Origin: DASZHA01 sp049644325
Lineage (GTDB): Bacteria; Chloroflexota; Dormibacteria; DASZGP01
Assembly (NCBI GenBank): GCA_049644325.1
Contig: JBARRR010000112.1
Span: 1 to 34,409 of the forward strand
DNA: 34,409 bases
Direction of reading: 5' to 3'
Below, one piece after another: positions 1 through 7,321 of this stretch. Within the stretch, counting starts at the first letter, position 1. Every line of letters starts with the position of its first letter. The position numbers were made by a program, and so were the translations under genes. The notes under the pieces are model-generated. The model ran no database searches and was not told where the DNA came from. It saw nothing but the letters and a program-made list of their open reading frames with translations.

Positions 1-1
1 G

Positions 2-556
2 ACCGGCGGCAGCCGGGAGGAGGCGGGCGGCCTCGCCGCCGTGGCGTCGCGGCGCGTCGGCGTTGCCATCGCGCCTGAGGGGCTTACCGGGGCTGCCGCC
101 ACCGGAGCCCTCGCCCGGATCCAGGCACAGGGGGCCGAGGTGATCCGGCTACGGCCCGGCGACACGGTGCCGTGGCACGGGCTGGACGTGGTGGCCCGCG
201 CCGGGAGCGGCCCGGGCGAAATCGCGGTGGAGATCCGCTGGGGAGCCGTGCGCGTCCTGGTGGTGAGCGCCGCCGATCCCGGCAACGTGCCGATGCTGCC
301 CGCGGGCGACTACGCGGCGGTGGCCCTGGGCAGCGGCGCCGTTGATCCCGGGCTTGGCGGCGTCAACGCCGGCGCGATCGTCCTGCAAGCGGCCGCCAGC
401 AGCGCCGCAGGCGCGCCCCCGGCAGCCGCCAGCGCCGCCCCTGCCCACCCGGTTGCCCGGGCTCTGGCCCAGGCCGCCGGCGATCGCTTGTGGGAGACCT
501 CCCGCGATGGCCCCCTGCGGCTGCGCTGTGACCGCAGCGGCTGCAGCCGGGGCTGA
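2..556 (+). CDS. comEC: ComEC/Rec2 DNA-uptake channel protein, C-terminal part only
   Basis: The open frame runs in from the window edge (TGGSREEAGGLAAV onward) and ends at TGA 554-556. It looks like the C-terminal metallo-beta-lactamase-like domain of ComEC, the inner-membrane channel for single-stranded DNA in natural transformation. The beta-rich middle (EIAVEIRWGAVRVLVVSA) is followed by an Ala/Pro linker. The last segment (DRLWETSRDGPLRLRC) matches the usual ComEC ending, a 'T-x-RDG' strand. holA follows 36 bp downstream, the common comEC-holA order. The position of the usual H-x-D-H-x-GG metal motif reads S-R-E-E-A-GG, so the hydrolase site appears degenerate. The N-terminal DNA-binding and membrane domains lie outside the window. 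The family call rests on the tail and synteny, so confidence is moderate to good. Confidence 0.72.
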   Translation, partial: TGGSREEAGGLAAVASRRVGVAIAPEGLTGAAATGALARIQAQGAEVIRLRPGDTVPWHGLDVVARAGSGPGEIAVEIRWGAVRVLVVSAADPGNVPMLPAGDYAAVALGSGAVDPGLGGVNAGAIVLQAAASSAAGAPPAAASAAPAHPVARALAQAAGDRLWETSRDGPLRLRCDRSGCSRG

Positions 557-592
557 CGACGGCCCGGCGGCGATCGTCCGTACACTCGGCCC

Positions 593-1594
593 ATGGCGAT
601 CTACCTCTTCCATGGCGGCGAGCCGTACCTCGCCGAGCGCGAGTTCCTGGCGACCTGGCGGCGGCTCACCGGCGACCTGACCAGCGACCTGGACGCCGAG
701 ATGCTGGAGCCGTCCACCAGCCCGGCCGAGGTCGTCATCGCCGCCGGCACGGTGGGCTTCTTCAGCCCCGTGCGGGTGGTCGGCATCCGCGACTGGAAGC
801 CGCTGCTGCCAACCCCGGGGCGGCGCAAGGCCAAGGCCGACGCCGAGGACCCGTCTACCGTCGCCGCCGCCGCCCTTTCCGATCTTCCCGACGTGGCCCA
901 CCTCCTGTTGCTCACCGGCGTCACCGTGCCGGCGACGCACCCGGTGCTCAAACTGGCCCAGCAGAAGGGCGAGGTCCGCAGCTTCGCCCGCCTCCGCTGG
1001 CGCGACCTGCTGGATTGGACCGCCGGGCGTTCCAAGGAGATCGGGCTGGCGATCGACAGCCGGGGGGTCAGGGCCCTGGTCAACGCCGCTGGCGACGACC
1101 TCCGCCTGATCGACGCGGAGCTGGAGAAGCTGTCGACGTACGCAGCTGGGGATCGCCTCGGCGAGGACGAGGTCCGCCGCCTGGTTCCCGACACCGCCGA
1201 GCACCAGGTCTGGGACCTCACCGACTCGCTGCTGTCCGATCCGGGCAAGGCGGCCATCGAGCTGGACCGCGCCCTGGCCGGCGGCGAGCCGGCCGGCCGC
1301 CTCAGCTACATGCTGGTGCGCCACCTGCGCCTGGTCCTGGCGGCGACCGATGCGGCGGCGCGCTCCGCCGGCGCCGAGGAGCTGACCCGTGCCTTCGCCG
1401 GCGATGGCCGGCCGTTGAGCGACTTCGCCGTCCAGAAGGCGTTCAGCCAGGCCGCGGGGGTTGACCGTCGCCGGCTGGAGATGCTCTATCGCCGAGCGGC
1501 CGGGGTCGAGGCGTCGCAACGCCGCGGCGAGCTGGGCGAAGACGGCGAGGACAAAGCCCTGCGGATGCTGGTCCTCGCGGCTGCGCTCGACTGA
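593..1594 (+). CDS. holA: DNA polymerase III delta subunit (clamp loader)
   Basis: 333 aa, starting at ATG 593. HolA opens the beta sliding clamp as part of the DnaX clamp-loader complex in the replisome. The N-terminus (YLFHGGEPYLAEREFL) is the typical degenerate P-loop start of the family. The middle contains DLRLIDAELEKLSTYAAG, the conserved 'L-x-x-E-x-x-K-L' helix of the AAA+ lid region. The C-terminal third carries the helical collar with a family-like ending (EDKALRMLVLAAA). Length is normal for HolA (about 330-345 aa). An insertion rich in Lys/Ala (PGRRKAKADAEDPS) sits near residues 77-95. It lies between comEC and convergent rpsT, a very common neighbourhood. The ATG fits; no strong Shine-Dalgarno sequence is seen just upstream. 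Confidence 0.93.
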   Translation: MAIYLFHGGEPYLAEREFLATWRRLTGDLTSDLDAEMLEPSTSPAEVVIAAGTVGFFSPVRVVGIRDWKPLLPTPGRRKAKADAEDPSTVAAAALSDLPDVAHLLLLTGVTVPATHPVLKLAQQKGEVRSFARLRWRDLLDWTAGRSKEIGLAIDSRGVRALVNAAGDDLRLIDAELEKLSTYAAGDRLGEDEVRRLVPDTAEHQVWDLTDSLLSDPGKAAIELDRALAGGEPAGRLSYMLVRHLRLVLAATDAAARSAGAEELTRAFAGDGRPLSDFAVQKAFSQAAGVDRRRLEMLYRRAAGVEASQRRGELGEDGEDKALRMLVLAAALD

Positions 1595-1605
1595 CGCGAC
1601 TTCGG

Positions 1606-1626
1606 CGCGGTCGCCGGACGACCGCG
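1606..1626. terminator. Hairpin between convergent holA and rpsT
   Basis: A perfect 8-bp inverted repeat, CGCGGTCG at 1606-1613 and CGACCGCG at 1619-1626 with a 5-nt loop, sits in the 49-bp gap between the two convergent stop codons. There is no T-tract on either side, so it is a candidate bidirectional terminator or transcript-end stabiliser and not a classic intrinsic terminator. Confidence 0.4.
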
Positions 1627-1643
1627 AGCCCTGGGTCTGCCCG

Positions 1644-2015
1644 CTAAGCCTCGGTCTTCTTGGTGCTGACCTTCCGGCGCGAGCTGCCGGCGCCCTTGGC
1701 GCGGGCGCGCGCCTCGGCGGCGGCCTGGGCCGCTGCCTCGGGATCGGCCTGCAGCGCCGCGGCTCGGTTGGCCTGGCGCATCAGTCGCGACTTGCGGCGG
1801 GCGGCGTTGTTGGGGTGGATGATGCCGCGCTCCGCGGCGCGGTCCAGGGATGACACGGCGGCCAGTACCTGCTCAGGGCTCGGCGCCTCCCCGTGGTCCA
1901 CCTGCCGCCGCACGCGGACGATCTTCGTCTTGACGGCCGAGCGAACCACGCGGTTGCGCTCGTGCTTCTTGGCGGAGACCACCATTCTCTTCTTGGCTGA
2001 CTTGATGTTTGCCAT
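1644..2015 (-). CDS. rpsT: 30S ribosomal protein S20
   Basis: 123 aa. The N-terminus MANIKSAKKR and the basic helical body with HERNRVVRSAVKTKI and IHPNNAARRKSRLMRQAN are diagnostic of S20, which binds 16S rRNA early in small-subunit assembly. S20 is usually about 85-95 aa. This one has an extra C-terminal tail of about 30 residues, rich in Ala, Arg, Ser and Lys (ending RRKVSTKKTEA), likely disordered and RNA-binding. ATG is at 2013-2015 with upstream GAGGATCAG as a plausible ribosome-binding site. It is convergent with holA and follows a small membrane-protein gene on the same strand after 52 bp. Confidence 0.96.
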   Translation of the reverse strand: MANIKSAKKRMVVSAKKHERNRVVRSAVKTKIVRVRRQVDHGEAPSPEQVLAAVSSLDRAAERGIIHPNNAARRKSRLMRQANRAAALQADPEAAAQAAAEARARAKGAGSSRRKVSTKKTEA

Positions 2016-2067
2016 CTGATCCTCGAGTCTGAATACGGCAGCCGGACAGGTTCGCGGCGACCCCGGA

Positions 2068-2478
2068 TTATACCTGCGGGGTCTCCGGCTTCGGCTCGCT
2101 GTCCCCCGTAACCGCGGTGGCCGGCGCCTGGGGCACCTTTGAGGCCGCGACCGCGGCCCGCATCCAGGCGGGCTGCACCCGCGCCGGCGCCCGCACCATG
2201 AAGAACAGGGCAGTCAGCAGCGACAGGCCGGCGAGGTAGAGAAACAGCTGCCGCAGGGTGTCGCCCTGGACCACGGTCGCCAGCCCCAGCATCAAGAAGA
2301 AGATGCCTCCGGGGATGGCGGCACAGACGCTGCCGCGGCCATGCCACGTCCGGTGGATGTTTTTGAAACCTTTGGGGGCGCCGTCCTCCTCCAGCGTTCC
2401 CATGTATGCCCAGAGGCCGGCGGCGATGTCGATGATGCCGAAGACGATGAAGATCAGTGCGCCAGGTGGGATGTTCAT
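2068..2478 (-). CDS. Small membrane protein of unknown function
   Basis: 136 aa, ATG at 2476-2478. Three hydrophobic segments are visible: residues about 6-25 (ALIFIVFGIIDIAAGLWAYM), about 52-70 (CAAIPGGIFFLMLGLATVV) and about 77-95 (LFLYLAGLSLLTALFFMV). A soluble loop with GFKNIHRTWHGRG lies between the first two. The C-terminus is Ala/Pro-rich and presumably cytoplasmic. No family is recognised. It is divergent from murJ, with 21 bp between start codons, so the two promoters must overlap the opposite genes or be shared. It lies directly upstream of rpsT and could be co-transcribed with it. Real coding is supported by sharp membrane segments and GC-rich codon use like its neighbours. Confidence 0.7.
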   Translation of the reverse strand: MNIPPGALIFIVFGIIDIAAGLWAYMGTLEEDGAPKGFKNIHRTWHGRGSVCAAIPGGIFFLMLGLATVVQGDTLRQLFLYLAGLSLLTALFFMVRAPARVQPAWMRAAVAASKVPQAPATAVTGDSEPKPETPQV

Positions 2479-2499
2479 TGCCGAATATGATGGTCAGCC

Positions 2500-4113
2500 G
2501 TGGGTGCGCAGGCAACAGGCGAAGGCAGAAAGATCGCCCTGGTCGGTGGCCTCCTCCTCGCCGCTACCCTGGCGACCAAGGCCGCCGGGTACATCGGCAA
2601 GGTGCTTATCGCCCGCCGTTTTGGCACTGGTGGTGACTACGACGCCTATGTGCTGGCCTTCACCGTCCCCGACATTCTCCTGTTCCTCGTGATCGGCGGC
2701 GCCGTCAGCTCTGCGTTCGTCCCGGTGACCACCGAGCGGCTGGCAAAGGACCTGCCGGAGGAGGCCGTCAGGGTTGTCAACGGCGTGATGACGGCAGCGT
2801 TCCTGATCCTCGGCGGCGCCATCCTGGTACTCGAGATCCTGGCGCCGCTGATCGTCGGCGCGCTGGCGCACAACCTGCCCCCCGAGGGCCAGGCGCTGGC
2901 CATCAACATCACCCGCATTCTGCTGATCCAGGCACTGTTCCTGGGCCTGGGCGGCTTCGCCACAGGGGTCATGATTGCCTACCGGCGCTTTGTCCCCTAC
3001 GCCCTGGCGCCCTTCTTCTACGACCTCGCCATCATCTTCGCCGCCCTCTTCCTGACCCAGCTGCCCGCTGGCGGCGGACGCCTGGGCGTCATCGGTCTGG
3101 CCCTCGGGGTGGCCCTCGGCGGGGTGCTGCACCTCGGCGTCCAGGTGCCGAGCCTGTGGCGGATCGGCTGGCGGCCCGTGGTGCCACGCGCCCTCAAGGA
3201 CCCGGCGGTGTGGCGCGTTGCCCGGCTGACGGTGCCGATATCGATCGGGCTGATTGCGATCCAGGCCAACGTCGCCATTGACCGCTATCTGGCCTCGAGC
3301 CTGCCGGCGGGCAGGGTCAGCGCCCTGGACTTCGCCAATGAGATCGCCCAGATCCCCAACCTGACGTTCACCACAGCGCTTGTTGTGGTGATGTTCCCGT
3401 ACTTCGCCCGCGACGCCGCGCTCGGCCAGCTCGACTCACTCCGGCGTCGAGCCGCGCTGGCGGTGCGGCTCAACCTCTTCGTCCTCATCCCCGCCGCCGT
3501 GGGCCTGGTCGTGCTCGGGCCTCAGCTGGTGGCGCTGCTGCTCCAGCGCGGTGCCTTCGACGCCAACTCCACGTCCCTGGTGGCGGCGTCGCTGGCGCTC
3601 TTCGCCGTGGGGATTGCCGGCCAGGCCTCGATCTTCCTGGTGGTCCGCGTCTACTACTCGCTGCAGCAGGTGATCACGCCAATGCTGATCGCGCTGGCAT
3701 CGGTGGTGGTCAACGTGGCCTGCACCCTGGTCTTCCTGGGGCCGCTGGGCGCCGCCGGCCTGGCGCTGGCAACCTCCATCGCCAGCACCTTCAACTTCGT
3801 CCTCCTGGTCTGGTTCGTGCGTCGACGCATCGGCGGCTTCGAGGGTCGCCAGATGGCGCTGATGCTGGCCAAGGTGTCGGCTGGCTGTGTCGCCCTGGCC
3901 GTGGTCGCCTACGGGACATGGGTGCTGCTCGCCGGCGATGGCCCGGTCCGGCTCGACATCCGCCATTACCTGGCCCTGGGCCTCGCGATCCTGCTGGCCA
4001 CCGCCGCCTACCTCGGCGTCCAGTTCGCCCTGCGGTCGTCGGAGGCCGGGGTCGCCATCGGGGTGTTCCTGCGCCGGCGCAGCGCTGTCGAGCCGGTCGA
4101 GGGCGTGGCTTGA
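2500..4113 (+). CDS. murJ: Lipid II flippase MurJ
   Basis: 537 aa from GTG 2500. MurJ moves lipid II across the cytoplasmic membrane for peptidoglycan synthesis (MVF/MOP superfamily). About 14 hydrophobic segments span the protein, with the family-type N-terminus (TKAAGYIGKVLIARRFGTGGDYDAYVLAF) and PDILLFLVIGGAVSSAFVPV. The first repeat half ends around residue 210. The second half contains IDRYLASSLPAGRVSALDFA and VMFPYFARDA, both typical. Length is normal. No in-frame ATG precedes the GTG, and it is divergent from the small membrane gene. ispE overlaps its stop codon (TTGA), implying translational coupling. Together with murT/gatD it forms a lipid II processing cluster. Confidence 0.93.
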   Translation: MGAQATGEGRKIALVGGLLLAATLATKAAGYIGKVLIARRFGTGGDYDAYVLAFTVPDILLFLVIGGAVSSAFVPVTTERLAKDLPEEAVRVVNGVMTAAFLILGGAILVLEILAPLIVGALAHNLPPEGQALAINITRILLIQALFLGLGGFATGVMIAYRRFVPYALAPFFYDLAIIFAALFLTQLPAGGGRLGVIGLALGVALGGVLHLGVQVPSLWRIGWRPVVPRALKDPAVWRVARLTVPISIGLIAIQANVAIDRYLASSLPAGRVSALDFANEIAQIPNLTFTTALVVVMFPYFARDAALGQLDSLRRRAALAVRLNLFVLIPAAVGLVVLGPQLVALLLQRGAFDANSTSLVAASLALFAVGIAGQASIFLVVRVYYSLQQVITPMLIALASVVVNVACTLVFLGPLGAAGLALATSIASTFNFVLLVWFVRRRIGGFEGRQMALMLAKVSAGCVALAVVAYGTWVLLAGDGPVRLDIRHYLALGLAILLATAAYLGVQFALRSSEAGVAIGVFLRRRSAVEPVEGVA

Positions 4114-4970
4114 CGCTTGTCCTCATGGCCCCGGCCAAGCTCAACCTTGGCTTGGAGGTCATCGGCCGCCGTCCCGACGGCTACCACGATCTCTGCTCCA
4201 TCATGGTCTCGATCAGCCTGGCCGACTCGGTCGAGCTCAGCCCTGGCGCTGGGCTTATGCTCGGCGGTCCCCATGCCGAAGGGGTCCCCCACGGGCCGTC
4301 GGTCAACCTCGCCGGTAGGGCCCTGGCCGAGCTGGAGGCGATCGCGGGGCGCTCGCTGGGCCAGGCTTTGAGCCTGACCAAGAACGTCCCTGCCGGCGCG
4401 GGGCTGGGCGGGGGCAGCGCCGACGCTGGTGCGGTGCTGCGGGCGGCGGCCCAGCTCGGCGTCGACGCCGACCGCGACCGGCTGCTGGAGGCAGCGGTGG
4501 CGCTGGGCGCCGATGTGCCTTTCCAGTCCGTGGGCGGCACCGCCCTGGTCCGCGGCCTGGGGGAGAGGATCACGCCCCTGCACCACGTCGACATCTGGTT
4601 CGCGGTCGCGTATCCGGGCGTGCCGGTGTCGACCGCCGACGTGTTCGCCGAGCTCACCGAGGAGGAATGGTCAGACGGCGAGATCGTGGCCGCTGCTGCC
4701 CGGCAGCTGGAGCAGGGCCCCCTCGAGATCGGCGACCTCACCGTGCTGCCCAACGCCCTCTGGGGACCGGCGACACGGCGCTTCCCGATGCTGGCCCAGG
4801 CGGTCGGCCGGCTTCGCGGCGCAGGCTGGCGTCCGCGCCTCACCGGCAGCGGCTCGGCGATGTACCACGCCTCCGAGGACGAGGCCGAGGCCCGCAGCCT
4901 GACCGCGGCCGCTGCCGGCCTGGGCTTCGCCACCTGGACCTGCCACACCCTGCCCGCGCACGACTGGTGA
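4110..4970 (+). CDS. ispE: 4-diphosphocytidyl-2-C-methyl-D-erythritol kinase
   Basis: 286 aa if started at TTG 4110, which overlaps the murJ TGA in a TTGA and has GAGGG at 4100-4104 upstream; ATG 4125 (MAPAKLNLGLEV) is the alternative. IspE phosphorylates CDP-methylerythritol in the MEP isoprenoid pathway, which feeds the undecaprenyl carrier of lipid II. GHMP-kinase motifs are visible: APAKLNLGLEVIGRRPDGYH at the N-terminus, the ATP loop PAGAGLGGGSADAGA near residues 95-110, GADVPF, and the C-terminal LTGSGSAMY loop. The length fits the family. The frame stays open further upstream inside murJ, but that is murJ shadow and was excluded. Confidence 0.93.
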   Translation: MTLVLMAPAKLNLGLEVIGRRPDGYHDLCSIMVSISLADSVELSPGAGLMLGGPHAEGVPHGPSVNLAGRALAELEAIAGRSLGQALSLTKNVPAGAGLGGGSADAGAVLRAAAQLGVDADRDRLLEAAVALGADVPFQSVGGTALVRGLGERITPLHHVDIWFAVAYPGVPVSTADVFAELTEEEWSDGEIVAAAARQLEQGPLEIGDLTVLPNALWGPATRRFPMLAQAVGRLRGAGWRPRLTGSGSAMYHASEDEAEARSLTAAAAGLGFATWTCHTLPAHDW

Positions 4971-4994
4971 CCGCCCGCCGATAGCATTGGCGCC

Positions 4995-6383
4995 GTGGAC
5001 CCCGCGCTCTCCCTCGCCGTCGTCGCCGGCAGGCTGACCGCGGCCACCGTCCGCCGCCTCGGCCGTGGCGGAGGCACCACCCTTCCCGGACGCGTCAGCG
5101 CGGCCCTCGACGGTCGCGTGGTGGAGAAGCTCGGCGCCCGCCTCACCCAGGGGTCGCTGCTGGTCACCGGCACCAACGGCAAGACCACCACCGCCAGCCT
5201 GCTGCGCAGCCTCACCGCCGCCGCCGGCCACCGAGTGGTGGCCAACCGCGCCGGCGCCAACCTGGTCTCGGGGCTGGCCTCGGCGCTGGTCCAGGACGGC
5301 GGCCGGTCATCCGCGCCTGCCGAGATCGGCGTCTTCGAGGTGGACGAGGCGGTGCTGCCTGCGGCGGTGGAGGCCCTGGTGCCCCGGGTGGTGGTGGTCA
5401 CCAACCTCTTCCGCGACCAGCTTGACCGCTACGGCGAGCTGGAGTCGTCAGCGGCCGCGATCGGCTCCGGCCTGGCCGCGCTGCCCGGCGCCAGCCACGT
5501 CATCCTCTGCGGCGACGACCCCGCGGTGGCGTGGCTGGGCCGCGACCTGCGCGCCCAGGTCCACTACTACGGGCTGGTGGATCCGGACCAGGGCAGCCCC
5601 ACGCTGCCCTATGCCGCCGACGCCCGCTTCTGTCCCGGCTGCGGTCAGCCCTTCGACTTCCACCGCGTATACGTCGGTCACCTCGGCGAATACTCCTGCC
5701 CGACCGGCGACTTCAGGCGACCCGACCTCGACCTCCGTGCCGACCATGTCGAGTTCGCCGGCCTCGAGCGCCAGGCCCTCACGGTCAGCGGGCTGGGGCT
5801 CAACCGGGCCGTGCTGGAGGTACCGCTCTCGGGGCTCTACAACGCCTACAACATCCTTGCCGCCACCGGCGCAGCACTGATGGCCGGCGTACCCGAGAGC
5901 GCCATCGCCCCCGCGCTCAGCTCCTTCTCGCCCGCCTTCGGTCGTCTCGAACGCGTGTCGGTCGAGGGCCGCACGGTGCACCTGATGCTGGCCAAGAATC
6001 CCGCCGGCTTCAACGAGGTCCTCCGCGCCAGCCGGCTGCTGGGCGGGGCTCGCAATTACATCGTGGCCGTCAACGACCGCATCGCCGACGGTCGCGACAT
6101 CTCCTGGATCTGGGACGTGGATTTCGAGCTGCTGGCGGCGGCCGACCACGTCGTTCTGACCGGTGACCGGGCACTGGACATGCGGATCCGGCTCAAGTAC
6201 GGCGGCCTGGCCCCGGAGCGTATGACCGTGGCCGACACACCGGCCGCGGCGGTCGACCAGGCCCTGGCGCTGGTGCCTGCGGGCGAGGAGCTGTTCGTCC
6301 TGCCGACGTACACCGCCATGCTCGACCTGCGTGCCGAGCTAGTCCGCCGCGGTTACCTGGCCCCCTTCTGGGAGGCGGCCTGA
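4995..6383 (+). CDS. murT: Lipid II isoglutaminyl synthase, Mur-ligase subunit MurT
   Basis: 462 aa from GTG 4995. MurT with GatD amidates the D-Glu of lipid II to D-isoglutamine. The Mur ligase P-loop reads VTGTNGKTTTASLLRSL (about residues 56-72), followed by NRAGANLVSGLASAL and VFEVDEAVLP. A four-Cys cluster (FCPGCG near 213-218 and YSCPTGD near 234-240) is the zinc ribbon insert that separates MurT from canonical Mur ligases. The C-terminal DUF1727-type domain contains LAKNPAGFNEVLRA, NDRIADGRDISWIWDVDFE and VLPTYTAMLDLR, all typical. gatD begins 1 bp after the stop, so the complex is encoded as a tight pair. Confidence 0.94.
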   Translation: MDPALSLAVVAGRLTAATVRRLGRGGGTTLPGRVSAALDGRVVEKLGARLTQGSLLVTGTNGKTTTASLLRSLTAAAGHRVVANRAGANLVSGLASALVQDGGRSSAPAEIGVFEVDEAVLPAAVEALVPRVVVVTNLFRDQLDRYGELESSAAAIGSGLAALPGASHVILCGDDPAVAWLGRDLRAQVHYYGLVDPDQGSPTLPYAADARFCPGCGQPFDFHRVYVGHLGEYSCPTGDFRRPDLDLRADHVEFAGLERQALTVSGLGLNRAVLEVPLSGLYNAYNILAATGAALMAGVPESAIAPALSSFSPAFGRLERVSVEGRTVHLMLAKNPAGFNEVLRASRLLGGARNYIVAVNDRIADGRDISWIWDVDFELLAAADHVVLTGDRALDMRIRLKYGGLAPERMTVADTPAAAVDQALALVPAGEELFVLPTYTAMLDLRAELVRRGYLAPFWEAA

Positions 6384-6384
6384 G

Positions 6385-7146
6385 GTGGCGCTTCCCCAGC
6401 TCAGGATTGGCCACCTCTACCCCCGAGAGATGAGCATCTACGGCGACCGCGGCAACATCCTGGCGCTGGTAGACCGCTCCCGGCGCCGCGGCATCGACGT
6501 CGAGGTGGTGGATATAGGCCGTGGTGGCGGCGGGATTGCCGACGTCGACATGTACTTCATGGGCGGCGGCCAGGACCTCGACCAGGACCTCGTCGCCGCC
6601 GACCTGGCCGGGCCCAAGCGTGAGGCGGTGGCGGAGGCCGTCGCCGGCGGCGCAGCACTGCTGGCGGTGTGCGGCGGCTACCAGTTCCTGGGCAGTCATT
6701 ACACCACCGTCGACGGCACGCGGCTGCCGGGGCTGGGGCTGGTGGACATCGCCACCGAGGCGGGCAGCACCCGCAACATCGGCAACGTGCTGGTGGAGAC
6801 CAGCGGCCTCGGTCTCGACCCGCCAACCCTGGTGGGCTTCGAGAACCACGCCGGGCGGACCTTCCTTGCCGGGAACTTGTCGCCATTGGGCCGCTGCCTC
6901 GTCGGCGCCGGCAACAACGGCGCCGACGGCTACGAAGGTGTCCATACAGGGCATGTCATCGGCACGTACCTCCACGGCTCGCTGCTGCCAAAGAATCCGC
7001 ATCTTGCGGACCTGCTGATCACCTGGGCGCTTCGCCGCCGCAACCCCGGCTTCGAGCTGCCGCCGTTGGCGGCCGACGAAGAGATGGCGGCGCACCACGC
7101 GATGGCGGCGCGAATCCGGCGCGAGGGCCCCCTCGGACCGCGATAG
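6385..7146 (+). CDS. gatD: Lipid II isoglutaminyl synthase, glutamine amidotransferase subunit GatD
   Basis: 253 aa from GTG 6385. GatD hydrolyses glutamine and passes ammonia to MurT. It is a class I (CobB/CobQ-like) amidotransferase: the nucleophile Cys96 lies in LAVCGGYQFLG and the catalytic His197 in GTYLHGSLLPKNP. The N-terminus (IGHLYPREMSIYGDRGNILAL) is characteristic of GatD. VGFENHAGRTFL is also conserved. It is separated from murT by a single base and is certainly co-translated with it. tRNA-Gln follows 37 bp downstream, which may be coincidence. Confidence 0.94.
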   Translation: MALPQLRIGHLYPREMSIYGDRGNILALVDRSRRRGIDVEVVDIGRGGGGIADVDMYFMGGGQDLDQDLVAADLAGPKREAVAEAVAGGAALLAVCGGYQFLGSHYTTVDGTRLPGLGLVDIATEAGSTRNIGNVLVETSGLGLDPPTLVGFENHAGRTFLAGNLSPLGRCLVGAGNNGADGYEGVHTGHVIGTYLHGSLLPKNPHLADLLITWALRRRNPGFELPPLAADEEMAAHHAMAARIRREGPLGPR

Positions 7147-7183
7147 CTCCCCAGGCGCGTCGTCACTAGACTCATCGTGGCTT

Positions 7184-7254
7184 TCGGGGGTCGTCTAACG
7201 GTAGGACGGCAGCCTTTGGAGCTGTTCATCTAGGTTCGAGTCCTAGCCCCCGAG
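7184..7254 (+). tRNA. tRNA-Gln (anticodon TTG)
   Basis: A 71-nt cloverleaf. The acceptor TCGGGGG (7184-7190) pairs with CCCCCGA (7247-7253). D-stem GTCT/GGAC, anticodon stem GCAGC/GCTGT with loop CTTTGGA giving anticodon TTG, and T-arm CTAGG-TTCGAGT-CCTAG are all present. The discriminator is G and CCA is not encoded, in contrast with the tRNA-Asn of this window. It lies between gatD and glmU. Confidence 0.96.
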
Positions 7255-7321
7255 CGCCCTCGCCGGCCCCCCCGGTTGCCGCGTCCAAGGTCTCGGCCGA
7301 TGCTAAAATCGGCACCCTCTG

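Noticed and set aside
149..1519. Long antisense open frame across comEC and holA
   Set aside because: Gly/Ala/Gln/Val-rich shadow frame caused by high GC; no ribosome-binding site or domain; holA on the other strand is certain.
4181..5404. 407-aa antisense open frame across ispE and murT
   Set aside because: Ser/Arg/Pro-rich shadow composition and complete overlap with two well-supported genes.
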